Shown here: positions 51,395 to 62,174 of the stretch, piece after piece
Position numbering within the stretch: the first letter of the stretch is position 1
How the letters are laid out: each line of letters begins with the position of its first letter
Origin: Cepaea nemoralis
Lineage: Eukaryota > Mollusca > Gastropoda > Stylommatophora > Helicidae
NCBI GenBank assembly: GCA_014155875.1
Contig: JACEFZ010003503.1
Coordinates: 372,001-436,000 of the forward strand
Direction: 5' to 3'
DNA length: 64,000 nucleotides
Translations under genes and position numbers: made by a program
Notes under the pieces: model-generated
The model's database searches: none
What the model saw: the letters and a program-made list of their open reading frames with translations, nothing else
What the model was told of the DNA's origin: nothing

Positions 51395-51727
51395 CGTGCG
51401 TGTTAAGTACAAACTGTTAACCTTAGAATATATTGTGTGGTGGGGTACAGCGGTGATGTAGTGCCTCAATATCTGTTAGTCATGTGTATTGGATATTATG
51501 TTATTGATCACCAGTTGCAGGTTTGCATTTGGTCTATGCATGGGGTATGTGTTAGGTTACTTGTGAGTACCAGCTATATTATCGAGGGGATGGTTGAAAT
51601 GAGCAAGAGATGGAGTACGAGGGAGACATACTCACGGTCACCCACGCATCGTTACTTAGTCATACATGGGGAGATACATTACTCTCCCATCATTGAAAAA
51701 CAATGTTTTCTTTTGAGGAGGGGGTAA

Positions 51728-52681
51728 TGTAACATGCATGGGTGTACAAACAAAAACTGGGGTCACTGTACTAGCTAAGAATTTTCTAATAATAGCAGGG
51801 GTAACTAGGTCAGAGAAGAATGAGACGGATGTTAGGTCAGAAGGTGGAGATAGGAATTTCAATACAAAGAGGGGCCCTAAAAACAATGGAGTATATATCA
51901 CGGAGATGTCAGGCTAAGGCACGAAGGCGCATAGGAATACGTGAGAGTAGAGCGGATGTGAGGTCAGAGAAGTCGATTAAGAAACTCTAGAACAATGGGT
52001 AAGACCCAACACAGGGATTGTTAGAACACGTACGGGCTAAGAGGAGGTCACTCATGAGATGCTAATACATGATAGCAGAATAAGAGACAAAGGGAAACCT
52101 AAAATGTAATGGTGGTGGAATGTAGACTGAGGTTGAAAAGGGTTAAATGGTGTGGTTCGTGGGAGGTCCGCGAAGAGGGGATAAAAAGATAAGTCTGGAA
52201 AAATTAAGGGCAGTAAGGTTTGGCAGACATGGAGGACTGAGGTCTGGCCCAGTACAGAGGAATTCGGAGTTGAGTTAAGTCAAGGAGACTTAACGGGGAT
52301 CAGTGGAATTCTGAGGCTAAGTATTGGAGACTTAGCCAGGCTGTTAGCGGCAGTAGTGTCTGGACTACGATAAAGGGAACTAGCCAGTTAGTCGGGGTCT
52401 GGGCTGAGGAGGAAATCTCAGCCAGGCATTCAGGGAGTGTGAACACAGGAACGACTCCGAGGAAATTAAGGGTGTACCTCTATCTATACTGAGACTGTGC
52501 TTGGAAATTCTGTCATGTTTGTTTCATCATATACCTGTATCATTAATAAAAGTGATGTGCGCGAAACGGTGTGTTTCCAGTTGCTATAGCTGTGCAGAAG
52601 TAAACCTGCACTTTACAGACATACCACTAGATACAACCATAGCCACTTCTATCTGTCACTCTGTCATAACACTTTGTGACA
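51728..52681 (+). mobile_element. 3' LTR of the truncated gypsy element
   Basis: A polypurine run gaggagggggtaa precedes TGTAACATGC, and the proposed end is TTTGTGACA. AATAAA at about 52548 would serve the LTR poly(A) site. The right border is inferred from TG...CA form only, as no second LTR is in the window. Confidence 0.55.
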
Positions 52682-53883
52682 CCCAGTCTGTCAGTATTTT
52701 GTTGTTACTCGTGAAACAGCTAGCCTATAATCCCAGTCTTTCAGTATGTTGTTGTTATTGTCAATTTATCCTCTCGAAGACTGCCAGTTCTAACAATGTC
52801 TTTAATTCCCATGCATTGGTCTTGAGGTCACCTCAGCTTCGCTAAAAGGGCTTCCATTTATCGGAGTGAGGCCGGCTGAGAGACTTACCCTCCTCCCAAT
52901 CCGTTACCAAAGTGGCATCTTCATGGGAAATGTTTTACAGAAGTCTCTTTCCCTCTCCAAGCTCAGAAACCAAAGGGGTATGCAACAAGTGTAATGAAAG
53001 TTCACATCTACGGAGAAGCGCTTTATGATGTAACAGGTCATGATTGACACTGGACAAAGAGATTGGCACGGATTAGGCCTTTGTGGCTGATGTTTCCTTC
53101 ACAGATTCAGGGTACTTTATTGCCAACAGATTCTGCTCATATGCCAGAAGTATATCTGACTGACTAACATGTATAGATTTATATCACTATTATTCATCAT
53201 TCGGAATAAATTATTATCGTCATAAATGGTACTGCGGTTTTCCATAATCACAGCTTGGGCACGACGCCTCTAGGTAATGTAGGTATGGAGTACCATTTTT
53301 GATATGTATAGTTGATTGGGGGTGGGCTTAGTGTATTATTCTGAAAACTTGTTATTTTCTTTAAAATCGAAAGCAGATAACACGATAGCGTTAAAGACGT
53401 TAATGTGACGAATTTTGGCGTTGCTAAGCCGGACGAAAAGCCCACCCTTGCATTAAATGTTAGTGCAGTATTGATTGATAGCACGTTGTTACATTAAAAG
53501 CTAACTACAGGATGTTTTTAACATCATATTACTAAAATTGTGTTCAACCCACGCGAGGACTGTAATTAATTCCCTGTCGTGATAAAGAACAATAATGTAC
53601 ACATTAGCATTGCAGGTGGTTAGAGAAACATGAGTCATTCAATCACTATAAATCTGAGTGATTAGATCGAGACTTGGTGACCTCATCTTAACTAGCAATT
53701 AAAAAATAACCTTAAACCTGCCTTAATAATTGCATGACACTGAAATAGTAAGCGTCTTATTTTTTCCTTCGACACGCACAGCTATATGTAAAGATAGAAA
53801 ATAAAAATAATTAGGTACGTGAAACTCTTGCGAATAAGTCAGCGATAATAAACTCAGACACAGTGTACATACTTCTCTTAGCT
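52682..53883. other. Intergenic region upstream of receptor 2
   Basis: No gene or clear repeat recognised. Confidence 0.5.
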
Positions 53884-53930
53884 ATTTAGTTAGTTAGTTA
53901 GTTAGTCGCGGTTCCAACTATATGTCAAGA
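53884..53930 (-). mobile_element. 3' tail of a (TAAC)n retroposon
   Basis: gttagttagttagtcgcggttccaac matches, in shorter form, the tail of the element at 34149. It ends about 35 bp before the receptor ATG, so it may supply part of the receptor's 5' UTR or core promoter. Confidence 0.7.
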
Positions 53931-53964
53931 TACTCATGTGTTTCCCAGCTTTAAGCCAGTTGAA

Positions 53965-54999
53965 ATGGAGTTGTATAGTAGCAAGACAGAGAGAAATGCT
54001 TCTCAAAATGATAGTTACACAAAATATGGTCTCATAAATGATTTTCAGTTTGGGCTATTTGAAATAATTAATTTCGTAGTTTTGTCTAGTTTAATTTCCA
54101 TATTTGGTATTGCTGCTAATATCATCAATATTATTATATTCTTCAAGCAGGGATTCGCCACGACTGTAAACATAAGCTGCTTCGGAATCGCCATTTCTGA
54201 TCTGTGTTGTCTTATAACGCTGCTGTGGGTGATAGTGTGGTTAAATCCCTTTATGAGCAACTCGGATGTTCCAGTGGCGTCGAGAGAGTTCCAGTACCTT
54301 ACAGGGGCGTGTCCACATGCTGTTTGTGGACGGATCACCAGCTACATCACAGTTTACGTGACCGCCGAGAGATGCTTGTGCATTTTGTTGCCTCTGAAGG
54401 TGAAACAGATTGTAACCCCGGTACGAACGGCTGTAGTTGTCTGTCTGATATTCATTATCAACATTTTGACCATCGTTCCTGAGTATGCAACTTCGTATTT
54501 AGATTGGCAGTTCTCTCCTGAACAGAACAGAGCGATTCTGAGTATAGCCTACAGGAGTGGTAGGGAACACGTAGTGTCTATCGTGTTCTTTCTTTACTGT
54601 TTGACAGGCATCTTGTCGTTTGCAGCACTGCTCGTATTTACAACAACATTAGCTATTAAGCTACAGGAGAGCTCGGAATGGCGCAAGGAGGCAACTGCTG
54701 GCTCTGCCACCAATAAAGAAAAGAAGACAGTCAAGATGATTGTAGTCATAGCTACTATTCTGATCGTCTGCTACATCCCAGGAACTGCCGTCAGCTTCAC
54801 GACTTTTATCGAGCCAAACTTCTACCTCCAAGGACGCTACTATAGGCTGCACTTATCCATGTGGTCTGTAGCATTTGTCTTCAATTCTCTCAACTCCAGC
54901 GTCAATATTTTCTTGTACTACAGAATGAGCACAAACTACAGAAACACGTTTAACACGACTTTCAGGCGCATGTGTTTCCGATGGAAGTGTTTGGAGTAA
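53965..54999 (+). CDS. Rhodopsin-like GPCR, gastropod chemosensory-receptor type (344 aa)
   Basis: Intronless, intact seven-helix receptor, predicted to sit in the plasma membrane and signal through G proteins; ligand unknown. I chose ATG 53965 because the open frame upstream lacks another ATG. N-glycosylation sites are at Asn11 and Asn15. Helices are at about 33-60, 68-92, 118-142, 153-173, 203-230, 257-280 and 295-320. Key positions are Asn52 (AANII), Asp79 (AISDL), Glu135-Arg136-Cys137 in place of DRY, CYIPGTA (269-275) in place of CWLP, and NSSVNIFLYY (310-319) in place of NPxxY. Extracellular loop 2 has no cysteine, so the usual helix 3-loop 2 disulfide is not possible there. The C-tail is short and Cys-containing. 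Similar lineage-expanded receptors are known from sea slugs; the family call is from motif memory, not a search. The paralogue at 36910 is frameshifted. Confidence 0.92.
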   Translation: MELYSSKTERNASQNDSYTKYGLINDFQFGLFEIINFVVLSSLISIFGIAANIINIIIFFKQGFATTVNISCFGIAISDLCCLITLLWVIVWLNPFMSNSDVPVASREFQYLTGACPHAVCGRITSYITVYVTAERCLCILLPLKVKQIVTPVRTAVVVCLIFIINILTIVPEYATSYLDWQFSPEQNRAILSIAYRSGREHVVSIVFFLYCLTGILSFAALLVFTTTLAIKLQESSEWRKEATAGSATNKEKKTVKMIVVIATILIVCYIPGTAVSFTTFIEPNFYLQGRYYRLHLSMWSVAFVFNSLNSSVNIFLYYRMSTNYRNTFNTTFRRMCFRWKCLE

Positions 55000-55149
55000 G
55001 CGAGGAATGGCGATGCTGCAGTACCCAATAAATATCCGGTCATATTTCTGTTTAGTTGTCTTCATGATTATCATCTTCCACTTTTGTTGTCAAGCGTCGT
55101 TGGGAGGGATAGTTGACGTGCCAACACTAAATAGTTTCACACATGTGAT

Positions 55150-55204
55150 TGTGCAATGTCTTTGATGTTGTCAATCCATTTTATTCTTGGGCGTCCTCTT
55201 GTTC
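55150..55204 (-). pseudogene. LINE C-terminal fragment, left half
   Basis: With 55672-55780 the minus strand reads TRGRPRIKWIDNIKDIAQ, a LINE tail motif, once the hAT element between them is ignored. Confidence 0.6.
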
Positions 55205-55212
55205 TCGTATCA

Positions 55213-55663
55213 CAGTGGTTCTCAACCTTTCTTGGCCCATTCCCCCCCTTCACCATATTTTCAGAACGCCATTCCCCCCCTTCCTATCAAAAATTTGGCC
55301 CGTTCCCCCCTTCACCGTATTTTCAGAACGTCATTCCCCCCCTTTCATATTTCCTATCTAAAAATCCCCTCACCCCTACACAGTATACGTAAAAGTGGAA
55401 GGCAAATGTAATAGCATATACTAAAACAAGTCTAGACATCCACATAAAACATCTTTTGTGGGTCTACTTACTTTATAAAATTAATTTTAGAAGGACAAGA
55501 CATACATAACTGTAAAGTATGAAGGGAAAAACTATGTCAAGTAATCGGTTCTTGTATTAACACGATCTTGAAATGGTCTTCATTCCCCCCCCCCCCCCCC
55601 CTGGAAACCCTGAAATTCCCCCCTGGGGGGGGGGGGAAATTCCCCACCGGTTGAGAAACACTG
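55213..55663. mobile_element. 451-bp non-autonomous hAT element
   Basis: Inverted ends CAGTGGTTCTCAACC and GGTTGAGAAACACTG with an 8-bp duplication tcgtatca (55205-55212, 55664-55671). 8-bp duplications and CAGTGGTTCTCAA ends are typical of Charlie/Zaphod-like hAT transposons. The interior is rich in C-runs and includes a long C run and a long G run near the right end. No transposase. Confidence 0.93.
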
Positions 55664-55780
55664 TCGTATCAGATCTTCTTTGATGTAGCGCCATTGCTGA
55701 TAGTTGATGGTGTTGCCACGGTAAATAATGTAGTAGGTAGACAATTAACAAGTAAATTGGGTTAATACACAGGGAGGGCA

Positions 55781-56409
55781 CGTTTTCATATGCATTCGTA
55801 TTTTCAACGTGTCGAATGAAATTGTGGCAGTTCTTGATTGTCCCATTTACATTGTCCTGTTTTTTGTTGTTAAAAGGCGCTGTGTTGTTGTTTCTTCTTT
55901 TATTTCCCCCTCCTCCCCCTTCTTCTTCTCCGTCTTCTCTTCCTCCTCCTCCCCCTCGTCCTCCTCCTCCTTCTTCTGCGTTTCACTTTCCAGGAAGATG
56001 TACCACACCTAGTTAAGCACCTCAAGTCTCAGTGTGTCCGACTTCGGCGTAGATATGTGTCAGGTTTGCCTTCTCTAGGCATATTCCGTTCAAGGTCACT
56101 GGCTCTGCCTTCTCGCCGGTTGGTTTTCTTTCCAAACAATTTTGCGAGGGCAATATCCTCCAGGCTTACGCTTTACGATTTCTAACTGCCGTGGGATTTA
56201 TAACGTGCGCAATTTGCACACGGAACATCCTGTTTTTCGATCGTATCCGAGAAGGCCAGGTGTCAGATTTCATTCCCCAAGAGATCTTGAGGACATGTAA
56301 TAATCTGAGATACATGTAGATATTGGACAAACCTTCAGCCCTATTCTGGAGACGAACTTTGTACCTTATGAATCTGAGGCAGACACACAGTTTTCAGTCA
56401 CGAACCTTA
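55781..56409. other. Intergenic sequence with a CT-rich tract
   Basis: A cctcct/cttctt tract lies at about 55905-55980. A tcgtatccgagaaggccagg block near 56245 recurs in variant form near 22530 and 29453. No gene. Confidence 0.5.
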
Positions 56410-57340
56410 TTTTTCTGATAGTTTCTTCTTAATACAACATGCAAACTAATTGTCAAATAGTTCTTCTAGCAATACATCATCCACACTAATTGTTCAATAG
56501 TTCTCTTAGCAATACAGTATCCACACTAATGGTCCAATAGCAATAACGCACCAACACTAACAGTCCAATAGTTCTTCCAGCAATACAGCATCCGCACTAA
56601 TGGTCCAATAGTTCTCCAGCAACACAGCATCCACACTAATAGTCCAATAGTTCTCCTAGCAATACAGCATCCACACTAATGGTCCAATAGTTCTCAAGCA
56701 ACACAGCATCCACACTAATAGTCCAATAGTTCTTCAGCAATACAGCACCCACACTAATGGTCCAATAGTTCTCCAGCAATACAGCATCCACACTAATGGT
56801 CCAATAGTTCTCCTAGCAATACAGCACCCTCACTAATAGTCCAATAGTTCTTCAGCAATACAGCACCCACACTAATGGTCCAATAGTTCTCCAGCAACAC
56901 AGCATCCACACTAATTGTCCAATTGTTCTACTAGCAATACAGTATCAACACTCCAATAGTTCTCATAGCAATACAGAATTCACACTAAGTGTCCAATAGT
57001 TCTCCTTGCAACAAAGCACCCACACTAATCGTCCAATAGTTCTCCTAGCAATACCGCACCAACACTTATTGTGCAATGATTCTCCTAGCAATACGGTATC
57101 CACACTACTTGCCCGAAAGTTCTCCTAAAAATACCATATCAAAACTAATTGTCCAACAGTTCTCATAGCAATACAGTATCAATACTAATTGCCCAACAGT
57201 TCTCCTAGCAATATAGTATCAACACTAATAATCCAACTGTTCTCCTCTCAATACAACGCTCATAGTCCAAGACTTCACCTCTCACTATAGCAACCGCACT
57301 GTTAGTCCAATAGTTCTCATAGTAAAACAACTTGGACACT
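56410..57340 (+). repeat. ~42-bp minisatellite, about 21 units
   Basis: Unit built of gttctcctagcaatacagca, then tccacactaatggtccaata. Central units are well conserved, outer units diverged. Non-coding. Confidence 0.95.
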
Positions 57341-57459
57341 AATAATACTACTTTCTCTTCTTTATGTATCATTAAAAGTATGAATTGAAAAAGTTCAATG
57401 AAAGCAGCAGTCAACCTGAGTTTGTTTTCAAATAGAGAAGTTATAGGCTAGAATAATTT

Positions 57460-57750
57460 TCTCAGTTCTGCATATGTTGGACACTCCTGCAGCAAATGTT
57501 CAGCCATTATTTTACCAGTTCCACAGTTACATCCATCAATATCTCATGTCTTTAGTTTATTAAACATACGGTATTTCAGCTTGGTGTGCCCTGCACGAAG
57601 TCCGGATATTGCTACTTGTGCTTTTACTTAAAGTTGGATTTTAGCCTCATATTTCTGGTGGCCTGGATGCTCTGACCTCCACTTGGTTCTATAATTGCTT
57701 CTTATAAATCTCATGTTCTCATATAGGTTATGTCTATTGTCATATAGTAA
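57460..57750 (-). pseudogene. LINE C-terminal fragment (minus strand)
   Basis: Reverse complement resembles 18380-18735, with a CNCGTGKI-like block and LLQECPTYAE-like end. Heavily decayed. Confidence 0.65.
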
Positions 57751-57769
57751 ATGACAGGCTGGTAGAGCG

Positions 57770-59810
57770 TGAACTGATGTGCACACACATCAGTGAACAA
57801 AAATAGATAGAATAGCACGATGTAGCACGATGAACGCTACGTCACCAAGTCGCGTTGATTAACAACACGACTGTCACTTAGACACACTCTAGCTTCAGCC
57901 TTCAACAAGAGCAGACACACCGCAGCGCTACACGTACACCAGTACAGACGATTCATTAGGACGCTCTAACACCCTCACCGATTGACAACCAGTAGTTCAC
58001 TCAGACGACCACATCTACGATTAGCCAACAACACTCCTCAACCGCAAGACATCGATCTCAGGTGCTGAGTAATTTTAGCATGTCCACTTAGTCTCAAACG
58101 CCGACCGACCATGCTGGGAGATCCTGAAGGCTTGACTGGCGGTGGACGTTAGCACCAGTCTCCAGACACACACACCAAGAGGTACGTGGTTACAACACGG
58201 GCATTGAGGGAGGCGTGATAGTGAGAGTTGTGGCGGGAGTACGCTGCATCCAGTGAAAGGTATTAAAGGCCTGAGTGCTGCCGGCTGGATGGTGTGCTTG
58301 TCATCCGTGTTATAACATAACCTCCTGATGAAATAAAAATCATCTGATCATCGCTCCAGGATGCGTTCCTGAGTACATGTCCTTTTCGTTGCTGTGATGG
58401 TCTTGGACGCAGAGTGCCGCCCCGCAAGCATTGACGATTAATCTAGGGATCCTCAAGGTTATCATCATTACCCCTAGGACAATCAAACGATCCACCTCTC
58501 TGACATTGGGAAGAATGATCCTTTCATCACCCTCAGATATGGAGAGATCGAAATAAACCTTCTGACATGAGCTGCTCGTCAAAGCAATAGTGGATCACTT
58601 GGATTATCGTCAAGGTGTCAGGTCGACATATTCAACGGCTGTGTCGTCCTCGGACTGAGTTGCCAGTGGTGAAGTACATCGTCTACGGCTCGCTAAGAAA
58701 CACAAGTCATCTAACAGAAGACACCACACATCGTCATGACACACTCAATATTTGTTTCGGATCACGCCGATCTGTAACGGCTGTAGATCATATGGCGTAT
58801 CCGAGGTCATCGCTCATCTATCGTCAGTTTTGCCGTACTGAAGACGCTGACTGCGGGGTCGGTCACTGTCTGAAAGTCATCAAAGGTACAGTATCGGTAC
58901 CAGTCGTCGCCTCTCGCTAAAAGACCAGCACTACCCAAAGAGCTTATTTATCGCCGCCTCTCACTAAAAGACCAGCTCCGCCCAAGGAGCTTCGTTATAG
59001 CCACTTCTCACTAAGGAGCTTTGTTATCGTTACCAGTTGACGTCTCTTATTACGAGACAAGCTATAACCAGGAAGCACCATTTTGCTGACTGTTGCCGCA
59101 TCTTGGTACAGTACCCGCTCTGCCCAGAGAGCCACGCTTTGCTGCCTGTTGCCGCATTTTGGTACAGTACCCGCTCTGCCAGAGAGCTACGTATTGCTGC
59201 CTGCCGCCTCATCTCGGTACGGTACCCACTCTGCCCAGAGAGCAACGTTTTCGTCGCCGACGGACGCCTCGTATGCTCAAAATCAACGCTACTATCAACT
59301 AGACATTTAAATTCGACATCTTCTGAATTCTTCGTCGTTGAAGGACATCTCGTTACATCGTCAGAATCGAAACTTCTTCATTGACTGACGATCGTTTTAT
59401 CAGTATCCGGACGGTCTTTACTTCGGATCAGTGGACGTGAGAAGGGACACCACACCTGGTCTACGGCTACTTAGAGGATCTCCATAAATAAGCTAAGCCA
59501 TTGTTTGTGGTTTTTCACGTTCTGTTGTTATAGTCAGGATATTGTGATATTAACACATTATATTCTTTCTTCTGTCATTCATCTCTCAAGAGACGTCATT
59601 CTGGTTATATACGTCACTGTGTTATTTCTCGGTGTGTTCTACTAGCTCTGCTGTTTTCATAGTTTCCTGTGTTATTACGTTCTTGGTAGCAGACTTACAC
59701 TTAGCACAATCACATTACTTATTCTATCATTGCCTTTGTGCTTTGCTGATTTGCATAACATATTTTGATATAGTGTTCTCCGTCTATTTTACCTCCGATT
59801 TAAGCACATC
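57770..59810 (+). mobile_element. 5' region of the gypsy element (possible LTR and leader)
   Basis: About 2 kb upstream of gag with no coding signature. A 9-bp perfect inverted repeat with 4-bp loop (actgatgtg/cacatcagt) is at 57773-57794. Tandem units lie at 58905-59035 (ctcactaaaagaccag) and 59090-59250 (three ~64-bp units with gtacagtacccgctctgcc). LTR borders and primer-binding site could not be fixed. Confidence 0.4.
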
Positions 59811-61063
59811 ATGTCGTCTTTACAGGAGTTTATTGCTATTGGTAAGGATGCAGACTTGTCAAGACCAGATTTATTGGCCTCGTCAGAAAAACAGTTTGCC
59901 ACATTTCAGTCTCATGAAAGAGACGAAAGAGCCGCAGCTATACAATTGGAGAAAGAGAAAATTGACGCACAAAGGGAACAACGTGCTGAACAAGAAAGAC
60001 AGAGAATATTTGAAAAAGAAAAGGCTGCCGCTGAAAAAGAGAGGACAGCTTCTGAAATGAGAGAATTGCATCTCAGTTGGCTGCTGAAAAAGAAAGATCT
60101 TTGCTTGAAACTCAACTGAAGGAAAAAGAGTTGGCTTTCAATCGTGAGAAGTTAGCAACTGAAAAACTGCTGAAAGAAAAAGAATTTGAGAATAATTTTA
60201 AGATGAAACAGCTAGAGAAGGAGAAAAACGAGGAGGTAGCCAAACGTAAGTTAGAAGCACATTCCACAGATTCTATTAAGAAGTATAGTGGGAGCGTCAA
60301 GAACGTCTCTAATGGCGACTCAATTTCAGCATGGATTACTAATTTTGATGTGATCGTAAGGCATTACAGCGTACCGGAATCAGAGTGGCCCGTATTGATG
60401 CATAGACACTTATCGGGAGAACCTCTGCAGGTTGTTGAGTTGATCCCGGAGAAACAGCGCAATAACTACTCATATATTCGAAACCGTTTGCTATCGCATT
60501 TTGCTCTTGACGAATTCTGTTTACGTTCAGCTTTCAAGGCTCTTACACCTAAGTCTGGTCAGACGTTTCTTGATTTTTCTGCTCAGACACAAACAACCTT
60601 TGATAAGTGGTTGCGTGCTGCTGACATTAATAACGACTTTAATAAGTTAAGAGATCTGATGATTAGGGACAAACTTATTTCTGCTGTTCCGTCATCTATG
60701 TCTACATTTCTTCTTGAGAACAAGTGCTCGTCCATTCAAGAGATTGAAGTAAAAGGGGAATCATACTTTAACGCTCACAAAGACATATTTGCACATTACT
60801 CATGCCCTCTTGTGGAAACACGTGCTTGTGACAGGTTTTCCCACACATCTAAGGCACATGGCCATAGAGAACAACAATCTTCCAACTACTCATCTCAAGT
60901 GCTGGATAAACACCAAAATAAACATCAGCCTTACACTCCACACGGAAGGAAGGGTATCTGGACGACGTGCACTCACTGCAAAATCAAACAGGGTTCGTTG
61001 CAGATGTGCGACAAAAACCCTGGTTTTGATAACTACATTAAAAAATTAGCTGTTAGGAATTGA
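59811..61063 (+). pseudogene. Ty3/gypsy Gag, frameshifted
   Basis: Capsid polyprotein of an LTR retrotransposon. ATG at 59811. A frameshift at about 60062 joins the first frame to the second (to 61063). Residues ~35-155 form a highly charged coiled coil (EKEKIDAQREQRAEQERQR and similar). A capsid-like region follows with ISAWITNFDVIVRHY, LSGEPLQVVELI and LRDLMIRDKLI, as in SCAN/gypsy capsids. A stop at 61061-61063 cuts off a CCHC knuckle, CFKCRAFGHGFPLC (61097-61138), which lies in the same frame. Confidence 0.85.
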
Positions 61064-61347
61064 GACAGATTTAATACCTATCAAAAGCAGATGCAATGCT
61101 TCAAATGTAGGGCCTTTGGTCACGGGTTTCCCCTGTGTCCTTTGAGACAGCGAACATAGGGATGCTAACATCTAGCAGTAGTAGTGACTCTGATGACGTC
61201 ACGCAAGCAAATACAGCTGAAATTGATTACTCTCCCGTGGACCCAGCTTGTGATACGTGTCGGGACTTCCATAAGGATGGAAGTTTAACATGCGGACACC
61301 AAGTCCCTGTACAAGAAACGAACGTGGTATAGATCACGAACGGGGCA

Positions 61348-62166
61348 TTGGTGTTACAAAAGGCCATTGTGTATGGACTACAATGCAGCATGGTTCGTGA
61401 CACTGGCGTCAGTATCGTTGGCACTCACAAGAGACTGATTAGGGACTTCCATTATACTGGGGAACACGTTATTTGTAGAACTTTTGGGGGGAGAAGAGAA
61501 AAATTTAGGATTGCGTGGGCTGATATCAACTGCCCATACTTTAATGGTAGAATTAAAGTCGCTGTTCTGCCTGACCCATGTGCGGACGTTCTTCTGGGGA
61601 ATATCCCAAATTTACAGGACGTTTCTCGGGAAGACATAGCACAGTGGGAAGCTAAACACGTGCTAGCAAATGCTGTCACTCGATTACAAATTCATAGAGA
61701 GAATCAGGTAGTTCAAGACAATACATTGTCTTACTCACAAGTATTGCCTCACTTGGCGGAGAAGCCTGAAGATTTTGGTGCATTACATGCCGCTGATTCA
61801 TCGTTACAGCACTGCTTTACTCGGTTGGACCTTCCATCAAAAATTTCGAAATTTGGTAAATGGTCCTTCACATTTCATAACAACATTCTAACACGGGTAT
61901 ATGAGAAAACTGGTACCCAAGTATCCCAAGCGGTTGTATCAACTCAATTTCGACAGAAAATATTACAGACAGCACACGTTTTTCCTTTTGCAGGACATAA
62001 TGACATTGCAAGAAGATCCGCCAGGAATTTGTCGAATTTTTACTGGCCGGGTTGTACCAACGACATACGCAAATACGTTCATTCATGTAGCGTATGTCAG
62101 AAGATGTCACAAAAGGGTCGACATCCTAAGGCCCGCCCGTTTGAGAAGATTGCGGTTGACCCTTGA
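61348..62166 (+). pseudogene. Gypsy protease and integrase zinc-binding domain in one frame
   Basis: One open frame begins with an aspartic protease (MVRDTGVSIVG, active-site DTG, then CADVLLGNIPNL). It continues without interruption into the integrase H2C2 domain: TAHVFPFAGHNDIARRSA, then YWPG and HSCSVCQKMS (two His, then CxxC). No reverse transcriptase lies between them. An in-frame stop upstream (61330) and another at 62164 break the polyprotein. Confidence 0.85.
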
Positions 62167-62174
62167 ATACTATA

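Noticed and set aside
53938..53964. Longer receptor start at 53938
   Set aside because: That codon is GTG; the first ATG in frame is 53965, which also gives a normal receptor N-terminus with two glycosylation sites.
54045..54338. Minus-strand 97-residue ORF within receptor 2
   Set aside because: Shadow of the receptor coding sequence.
56410..57340. CRISPR-like or regulatory repeat array
   Set aside because: Repeats without distinct spacers; ordinary 42-bp minisatellite.
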